The position numbers were made by a program, and so were the translations under genes. Under the pieces are notes generated by a model. It saw nothing but the letters and a program-made list of their open reading frames with translations, searched no databases and was not told the origin of the DNA. A DNA stretch of 64,000 nt from Lenzites betulinus (taxonomy: Eukaryota > Basidiomycota > Agaricomycetes > Polyporales > Polyporaceae). Every line of letters starts with the position of its first letter. Position 1 is the first letter of the stretch. This document shows positions 56,319 to 64,000 of the stretch, one piece after another. The stretch covers positions 248,001 to 312,000 of the forward strand of contig JABYQU010000001.1 of the NCBI GenBank assembly GCA_022264855.1, read 5' to 3'.

Positions 56319-57610
56319 ATGTCTTCCAGCCAACATACAACGCCCTCTGTTCCTGACGAGATCGTTCCTCTTGAGGGTGCTCTTGCCTCCGTGTCTGAAG
56401 TTAACACGGATATCACCGCACTGGTGCTCAAGCTTGACCGTAATCTCCGGGGGTGAGTGGCGTGTTGGTATATTGCAAGGTCAATGCTCATCCGTAACTC
56501 ACAGGGCTATGGATCCGGTGGGCTTCAGTCACAGGCCGAAGGACTGGCGTCGCGGTGTGCGGAAGGTCCTCACCAGCCTCAATCAAGATTACCGCTCTGA
56601 TGTCAGGACGGACATCATGCGAAGCGCGCGGAAAATCAAACAGCAGCGGGGCATCAAGTATCTGTTCGAGCGTATCATCGAAGGGAGACAGGCGGCGACT
56701 AGGATCACGAGTATTCTGACTGAGGTGAGCATTCGCCGCATACTTGGGCGTATGCCCTTTCAGCTGAGTACTGTAGATCAAGGCTTTGCGTGACAACAAC
56801 CTCGTTCGATTGTCCACCACCGACGTTACTCATCTCAACGAACACATGGGGAAGTTTGAGTGGGCCTGGGAACTGGTGGGCGAGGGTACGGCCGCAGCTA
56901 CGCATCGTCTCGAGGAGGCCAAATTATGTCTCATGTTCCTAGGACGGTCAGCGGTACGTGTCCCTTATATGATCTTGCTTCACGTGTTCTCAAATCCCTG
57001 CAGGCCGAAGTCCGAGAGGATATTCAATTTCTTCATCATCCCGTCCCTCAGAGCGCCAACGTCAATGCTGCCAAGCCGGTTTTAGCTCTTCTTGCCCAAC
57101 TGTATGAGCAAAGGGTCGACCTTGCGGTGCGGGCAAGCATCATTGCTACCCCGCTGTGTCATGCCATCTGTTGCCACCGATTCTTCGTCCCTCTTTCCGT
57201 CTTTCACAAAGGATTAACCGATATGAAGGATATACAACGGCAGCTGCAAGCACAGGAGACGGCGCAGCAATCGTTCCTGGACGACCTACAGGTATGTCTC
57301 TTCTTGCGGGGTTACACAGTTGCTCAATACGCCGTAGACCTATTTGGACGCTGCCGCTTCGACGCCCGAGGTTTTAGATCGTCTCGATTATCCTCAAGCT
57401 CTGCCTCTGGCGCAGTTGCGTAACGGTGATGCCGTTCACAAAGCAATCATTGACGACATGAATGAAGTACAGCAGGTGAGACTGTCCCCTGGCGTCCGAA
57501 CGTTCTGGTCTAACCGCCATCATCAGATTTATGAGCCGCTGGAAGAGTCTCTCGTCCATATCCTTGGATTCTTGCGTAAGAAGCTCGCCGTCCACGAGGA
57601 AGTTGTTTAA
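56319..57610 (+). CDS. Helical protein of about 320 aa, unknown function
   Basis: Exons 56319-56452, 56505-56724, 56783-56953, about 57004-57291, about 57347-57475 and about 57528-57610 join in frame. The protein is almost wholly alpha-helical: ALASVSEVNTDITALVLKLD, DWRRGVRKVLTSLNQDYRSD, ATHRLEEAKLCLMFLGRS, KDIQRQLQAQETAQQSFLDD, IYEPLEESLVHILGFLRKKL. There is no membrane segment in a clear position and no known domain. The stretch HAICCHRFFVPLSVFHK in exon 4 looks unlike the rest and may be an unrecognised intron. A four-helix or vinculin-like bundle is possible but unproven. Confidence 0.6.
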
Positions 57611-58026
57611 GGTGATGTATTTGTAGTCGCTTATGTGCCTAATATGTGTACTACAAGCTATGTACTATTGTGATGTGTGTTTGAATGTCCTGGACCCCGC
57701 GTAGGCTGATGCAGAGCATCTGCCAGCCTTTAACACTATGCCACCCTGGATAGACCGGCGTTGCGTGGCACCCCACCACATCAGTGTAGGTCTGAGGATC
57801 AACGTGCACCGTGCTCAGATGGTCTACATATTATGGCGACCCGCTGATAACCACCGTGCTTGATTCCTGATGGCCGCTGCAAAAGCCGTCCTGATGTTGC
57901 AGGCGCCCTCTATACCTCTAGTTTGGGGCAAGCTACCGACCTGCCTCCTTCCTCTAGCCTCCTTGTCCACTCGTCCTCCTTCACGTTGCTACGTGCCCAC
58001 TTGATGTCTCTCCTTCACCGCCCAGG
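57611..58026. other. Intergenic
   Basis: No gene is supported. An ATG at 57870 opens 45 codons (MAAAKAVLMLQAPSIPLV) that could be an upstream ORF for the next gene. Confidence 0.4.
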
Positions 58027-58305
58027 ATGCATGCTAATATAGTCAAGATCCGGCAGCGGTCGTATCAAGGATGGTGCCATCGGGCACTTACCGCACGACG
58101 CAAGAGACCTAGCAGCTTCGTGGACATCGCTGGCAGCTTCCTGTGTGCTATTGCGCTGGCTCTTGGAGTTCTACAAGTGGCCTTCATCACTCTCGACGTC
58201 AAGAATGCCTGGGACGTGGCGGCGCTATTGGTTACACTCATGATGGACTTGATCCCGTTCTTCAGCCTTGTCCTGTGTGCGCATACTTATCTATTCTGGC
58301 GTTGA
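58027..58305 (+). CDS. Short membrane protein (92 aa), possibly truncated
   Basis: The ORF starts MHANIVKIRQRSYQGWC, is basic at first, then has two hydrophobic helices: FVDIAGSFLCAIALALGVLQ and DLIPFFSLVLCAHTYLFW. No intron is needed. It ends 104 bp before the transposase gene. It may be the remaining exon of a longer membrane protein cut off by the transposon, or an independent small protein. Confidence 0.4.
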   Translation: MHANIVKIRQRSYQGWCHRALTARRKRPSSFVDIAGSFLCAIALALGVLQVAFITLDVKNAWDVAALLVTLMMDLIPFFSLVLCAHTYLFWR

Positions 58306-58409
58306 CCACGACTAATACAGTAGAGACAGTGCATCCATTAATAAGAAGGCCATTGCCAGCTCGGGACCGTAACAGTTGTATCCGTCGGCGGTGCAACTCT
58401 GGTCCACGG

Positions 58410-61400
58410 ATGACGATATTCGTCGTGGGTGTGGCCCGATCGTCTGTCCCCATCGGTGAGAATTCCATATACGCCGTCTCCCTCGCAGCTAATGGGGTTG
58501 TAGTTTTGGGCGAGCTGTGGAAGGTATCCGACGTTCTACGAGAATTGCAGCGACGACATTTGATACCCACTTCATCGCGATTAAGAGCCAACGTCTACTT
58601 CACCCCCTTCCAGTTCGGTCCCTTGAGGTTTGAGGAGACCTTGGGCGCCATCGGTGTCCGTGATTTATCGACTCTGTATGTCAGGCATTCACTACTCGGA
58701 GGCTCGTCGCGATTACAGAATCTCGGTGAGTCAGGATTCTAACGTCCTCTTGTTGATTGGTAATCTATCCACAGATATCTTGACCGACGACGAGGATATC
58801 AATTGTTCTGGCGCCCCAGAACCCCAGAGGAGAAAGGGTCTGTGCCCGCTCTGTGCTCATGCAAGTATCACATTGATTAAACAATAATACCATAGGTCGC
58901 ACCCGGACCAATCGCCGTCGCGCTGAAGAAGATCAATTGACGGCTTTGCTAGCGGCGGAGGGCTTCGACGAAGACGGATTACCCATACCCCCACCGGATC
59001 GTAGCGAGCCGTCTGCTAACTTTGAAAGCGACAACGGTTCGCACCGTCCCAGTGGCTCTGCCATGACGAACTCTTCATCTAGCTTGCGAGTACCCCTGCA
59101 ATCGGATCCCCCTCTCTCCTCAGATTCGAGCTCATACCTGCCATTTCCTGAAGTGTCCAACCCCTCCTGCGACGACACGGCGCTGAAGAATGCCTCAGGA
59201 GACCTCGACTTCCTGGAGCTTTACATCAATGCACGTATTCGCGCACATACATTCGGCGATCCCTTAGTGTTCGCGCAGAGGCCAAGAACACAGCATGTCG
59301 TGTACAACGCCGCAGACATCGGAGACTCGGAGAGTTCCCTCAGCGGACCTTGTGCGCTAGATACGAAGCAGGCTTGCAACAACGCCTTCCTGGACCAGGA
59401 ACAATGGTTGAAATCGGTCTATCGTGAAGTCTGCGCCATCGATGCCCTGGGGTTGTCTTCCCTGCAGAAGAAGTGTACAGAAACACTTGCCCTGCTGTGT
59501 TCAGAATGGGCGCGCATGCAGATTCACAAGGAGCACGAATGGGACAGACAGAAGCAGTTGATGGAACGGGTTGAACGGACGGGTGCGGGTTATGTTGAGT
59601 GCGGTAGGTTCATCGATATATTGCACGGTCTCAGACCTTGAGCTCATCGGTGTCTCCACGCAGGCCGTCACTTTATCCATGGACGTTGTTTTACAGACCC
59701 GATCGTCACGGTCCACCACGTTACTGCACTAGTGATGTACCTTATATACCGAGTACCTCGCCGCGCCATGCGTGTTCTCCTGGTGGGGCTACGGGTTCTT
59801 GTACGCGTCAGCAAGGACCACTCAGCGACCCCAGAAGATATGGCTTCCATGGACCCCCTTCCTATCGACATTCGCACTATCATTGGACGCCTCGACCTCG
59901 ACCCCGTTGTCCACTCCTACGTATGCTGCCCGGTTTGCCACGCGCTGTACGGCGCTCGTCCATACCCTTCTTCGTGCAATAACCGTGCGGCCCCGGACAG
60001 CAACCCTTGCGGCGCCAGCCTGTGGAGGTCTCGTACCATTCGTGGGAAAGCAATGTCATTCCCCATCCGTGTATACCTGCATCAGGACTTCCAGGAGTGG
60101 CTGGGTCGTCTACTCGCTAGGCCTGGTATGGAAGACATCATGGACGCTACACTTCTCCGCGCGTCTACAACTGGTCCTGCAGTTATGACCGATACCTGGG
60201 ACGCGCCGGTTTTCCGCCTCCTGAGGAAGGACGGTCGACGTTTCGTAGACGCGCCACCTGGCGAAGGCCGTTATATCTTCGGCCTCTCCATCGATGGTTT
60301 CAATCCGTTCCAGTCGAAGGAGGCCAAACAACAGGTGACCGTCACGGCGATCTACATGTACTGCTTCAATTTACCCCCGGAGCTTCGCTATCTGCCAGAA
60401 AACATGTACCTGGTAGGCGTCATACCAGGCCCCCACAAGCCGTCTCTTGAACAGCTCAATCACTTTCTGAGGCCGCTCGTCGATCAGCTGCTCGTCTTCT
60501 GGAACACTGGCGTGTACTATTCCCGAACTGCGAAGTACGCTCTCGGTCGCTTGGTGCGATGCATCCTCATCCCGCTTGTGTGCGACCTTCCGGCTGCTTG
60601 ACAGACCGCTGGATTCGGTGGCCATTCGGCGAAATACTTCTGCAGCATGTGTCGGCTCCGGAAGACAGATATCAACAACATCGATCCTTCATCGTGGCCG
60701 CCCTACACCGGCGAGCGTCACCGAGCTGCTGCAGAGGCGTGGAGAGACAAGCCCTCAGCTGCACAGCGCAAGGCGGCTTTCGAGGAAAACAGTGTTCGTT
60801 GGTCGGCTCTTCTTGATCTCCCTTACTGGGACCCAGTCCGCTACACTGTCATTGATTCTATGCATAATCATTACCTGGGGCTGCTTAAACACCATTGCCG
60901 AAGCATCTGGGGAATGAACGCCTCTGCTGAAGACCTCATGGAAGATTCTTCGGAGGACGTACCAGAACCTTCGGCGGAAGACATCGCGGCCGCCTTCGAT
61001 CGCCTCTACTCGGGCAGGGCTTCGGCTCTCATGGCGTGCAAGCGTCCTGTGCTCCTTTACCTCTGTTCGACACTAGGTATACGGCGTGGCAAGAATACAA
61101 AGGCACATCTGACTCGACTTCTACTTGCGTGGGTATGTGCCATATCCGATGATAATTTCTTTAGTTGTGTAATTGATAACGTTCGATTAGCTACAGCGGG
61201 AGGGCATTCATGTCGCGAACCATGAGGAGGTTCAACCAGAAGTTCAACCTGAGGTTCCTTCACGCACCGCAGGGGTCGCAAGCACGAGCGATGACATCCA
61301 TGGAGCCTCTACTGTGGACACGACGTCGCAGCAAAGTCGGCGTCGTGATGCACGGCTCGCGGAACGTGCACTTCTAGCAGGGAACTCGATTGCAACTCTC

Positions 61401-63223
61401 AAGACGAAGTTCAACAGAGAAGTGTTCGTGGCACTTTGCCAGGAGAAGGGTCTCGATTCTATTGGAAAGAAGGATGAGCTCATAGGGCGTTTGGTCATCT
61501 GGGTTAGTATGAGATGCTGCCCTATATCTGCATTACGACGTTACTCATAGCAGTGGACCGACATAGCGTGATCGGCACCAAGAGCTCGGTCGAGGGATTG
61601 AATCCACTCAACAGCCTATGCGCCCTCCTCGAGTGAGTTGCATACTATCAGACGCCGCGCTTGTAGTTCATGGGCGTTGCAGATGCCGAACCCACCCCCC
61701 CAACCTCCCCCACGTTCAGATCAAGAAGAGCACCCCATCACCGAGCCTGAAGATACCGGTGTGGTGCTTGGCCGCAAGATGATGCGCCGTATTCACGCGG
61801 AGCTTCCCTTAACGGAGCTTCCCTCCTGGGTTGATCGCGTACCTACCAATGTCGGCACAAAGGCTCGAGGGAAGCTCAGCGCCGACCAGTGGCACATTCT
61901 ATGTGTCATTAACCTGCCGGTGATACTTGTTCGTCTCTGGGGTCGCAGTACGGGAAGGCGGAAGGCGATGCTGGACAATTTCATGGATCTTGTCACTGAA
62001 GTTGTCATCGGCAGCATGCTCGAGATGTCCGAAGATGCCGTGAAAGTCTATGAAGCATCAGCCTTGCGATACCTTCGTACGGCGAAAGAACTCTACGACA
62101 TCACCATCACCCCGAACCAGCACAACTCCCTCCATATACCCTTCTTTCTCCGTTTATTCGGCCCGTTACACGCCATAAGGACCTTCTTTTCTGAGCGTAT
62201 GAACTACCTGCTACAGCAGACGAACACAAATATGCGATTTGGTAAGCACGGCCACGGGAGATTAGGAGCGAGTCCACGCTCACCGCCATTCCTTTCATAG
62301 GTGAACTTGAATCCACATACATGAAGCAGAACTGTCGCGCGGCAAACCTTCGTGCGCTACTTCAAGATCAGCATATTCGTGCGGATGTAGCAGAGCTCGT
62401 AGACGCCTTTGACGACTCACGGTCCGAAGATCGTCGTGGTACGCGGATGCGGGAGTCTACGTTCCTCGGGGTCGGCGACCAGTCACAATCGGGCTTCGAA
62501 CAAGACCGGAAGCAGGTTGCGTTGGAGGACGATTGCTTTGTCGCACTAGTCGACCACCTCAATGCCGCAGCAGGGCAGCAGCGCTTCGTTGATGTGCGAA
62601 AGCTCAACCGCACTCCGGGCTGGCAACAACTGTCGAACTACGCATTTCCTCGTCGCAGCATCGCATGTGGCGGCGTATCCTTCCTCGCTTCCTGCGACTC
62701 TCCCAAAGACAGCAACCTGATCTATCGTCCAACTACACCGTCTTCCTTGGGATATTCTGCAGGCCGCATCCTTCGGATCTTCTCCTACCGTATGCGAAAC
62801 GACCAGGGAGACTGGATGGAAAAGACGTTCCTTTTCGTGGCGCCATTGAAAGAGCTGTCTACTCATGATGCCGCCCGTGATCCTTATCGTCGATACGCAT
62901 ACGTAGGAGGGCGACTCTTCTACGACGATTACCTCCCCAGCATCATAATCGACGAGAACGACGTGATCTCCCACTTTGCTCGGACGCCGGTGAAGTTATT
63001 TCCGGAAATAGCTGAGCCGTGTGTTCATGTCTTGCCTTTGGATAAGGTAAGCTGAGCGTACTTGTTACGAGCATATTCTGACATACAGATCGTATAGAGT
63101 GTACGTCTTCTTGCTCACAGTCGCAATGACCCTCAGGCCGAGGTTCTCAGCGACGTGGACTTAGGAACTAGTGGGGATGTAAATGATACCTTAGGGCGGT
63201 ATGAGGACCTGGGCGCTTTATAG
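58410..63223 (+). pseudogene. Second Tnp2-family transposase gene with N-terminal ubiquitin-like domain, SAP motifs and a premature TGA
   Basis: Exons 58410-58455, 58489-58725, 58775-58837 and one from 58896 join in frame, and further exons follow to the stop at 63221-63223. Residues 1-87 start MTIFV and end DLSTLYVRHSLLGG, like ubiquitin (MQIFV ... STLHLVLRLRGG). Then come an acidic linker (DILTDDEDINCSGAPEPQRR), a helical region, a Cys/His cluster (YVCCPVCHALYG ... CNNR ... NPCG) and the Tnp2 core (FGLSIDGFNPFQ, LVGVIPGPHKP, VCDLPAA). An in-frame TGA at 60599-60601 follows CDLPAA. The same frame then continues (QTAGFGGHSAKYFCSMC, YTVIDSMHNHYLGLLKHH). Two SAP-like motifs flank an intron near 61130-61195. 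It is a different clade from the intact transposase at 18835. TIRs were not found. Confidence 0.82.
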
Positions 63224-63491
63224 TGGGACGTTCTGCATGTTGTGTCAAAGAAATGGCTCATATCCAGGTACATAGTATACATAGACACAGGCTTGATATG
63301 CTTATGGCGATTTGAGTTCTAGTTGCTTGCCTGCGGGGACCGGCGCCCATTGTCATTTGTCACGTGGTACGCGGTGCAAACAGTCTTTCTTGAGCACAGA
63401 GCTATTAAACAGAGCATGGTGCACCCTACTTCTCTCTGCCACGGTCACTTCCCTGCACTCAACGTCCTGAAGGTCTAACGACGAAGCTCTA
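63224..63491. other. Intergenic after the second transposase
   Basis: No gene, and no inverted repeat matching another part of the window was recognised. Confidence 0.4.
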
Positions 63492-64000
63492 TGTCAACAA
63501 TCAGACGCCGCGGCACTCTTGTGCTACCTTCCTCTTCTTCAGCGTCCCAACGCGGACCGACGGTTGCTGCGGACCGAGAGTTGTGGAAGGTGAGTGCGCC
63601 GCCTGGACCTAGTTGACGACGTCGCCCTAATGTGCTCATGGGTTGTGCAGGAAACCTATTCCAATCGGCGGAGATTTTCACTGCGAGCTCTGCCCGGTGA
63701 CAATCGCGAATCCACCCTCGTGTCAAACCACCGTCAGTCGACCCCAGAGCCTGCCTGTGGCGTCGCATCTCATCCGCTGCAAGATACCGGGTTATCTGCG
63801 GCGGATCAACGTGTTGCAGGCGAGTCCATTCGGAAGGGTGATTGCTGTAGCATGACTGACATCGTCATCGACAGTCGACGATGAAGAAGACAGTTCCGTG
63901 TCAAGAGTGACCAGGCGCAACAAGCAAATCGCGTTGGCGTTAGCTCATAACCTGGCCAACCATCAACCTCCCTCTATCGCAATGCCTCCGCCGTCAACAT
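63492..64000 (+). CDS. Start of an unidentified gene (partial, leaves the window)
   Basis: An ATG at 63492 gives MSTIRRRGTLVLPSSSSASQ to ELWK before a GTGAGT donor at about 63591, with an acceptor at about 63650. After the intron two frames are open. One reads FHCELCPVTIANPPSC and later SHLIRC, with a possible zinc-binding CxxC...H...C. The in-frame one reads ETYSNRRRFSLRALPGD. Which is used cannot be decided. Its position after the transposase suggests it may be part of the same element. Confidence 0.35.

Overview
The window comes from a basidiomycete fungus, most likely a wood-decay agaricomycete (Polyporales-like; inferred from memory of these families, not from a search). The genes have many short GT-AG introns of about 50-70 bp. 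They encode fungal housekeeping proteins and sit beside large basidiomycete-type transposons. ORFs starting at non-ATG codons and antisense shadows in GC-rich exons were ignored, and exon structures below were rebuilt by eye from splice sites and reading frame.

Region 1 (1-10.5 kb) is ordinary, dense host sequence: the start of VPS53 (minus strand), an MBIP-like protein (plus), ATG3 (plus), a Yippee protein (minus), a LYAR-type nucleolar zinc-finger protein (minus, with an 8-nt microexon), an NKAP-type RS-rich splicing factor (minus) and an Ohr/OsmC peroxiredoxin (minus).

Region 2 (11.0-34.1 kb) is a nested transposon. A Ty3/gypsy element with identical-looking 295-bp LTRs and a GCCTT target duplication has inserted between two Ohr genes. 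Inside its RNase H region sits a 13.7-kb DNA transposon with a 16-bp TIR and a TA target duplication. That element carries an intact Tnp2 (CACTA/EnSpm-like) transposase, a convergent 295-aa gene, decayed GC-rich stretches resembling captured host genes, and a third multi-exon gene. Removing the insert together with one TA copy would leave gag-pol in a single frame interrupted by two stop codons.

Region 3 (34.1-41.4 kb) has the second Ohr gene, one unidentified conserved-looking gene, an AT-rich segment with a MITE-like 27-bp inverted repeat, and a 2-kb minisatellite with 63-bp units open in frame on both strands.

Region 4 (41.4-58.3 kb) is an unusual block of about ten short, intron-rich genes with no housekeeping members: two RING/coiled-coil paralogues, two WD40 proteins (one, perhaps both, membrane anchored), predicted membrane proteins, a long coiled-coil protein and helical or unknown proteins. 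Several have GAAGCTTGAAG-type repeats upstream, facing the same way relative to the gene.

Region 5 (58.4-64 kb) is a second, different Tnp2 transposase gene whose N-terminus looks like a ubiquitin fold ending in Gly-Gly. It carries two SAP-like motifs and a premature TGA. The first exons of another gene follow at the edge. The best candidates for something undescribed are the ubiquitin-like/transposase fusion and the RING/WD40/membrane gene block next to it.
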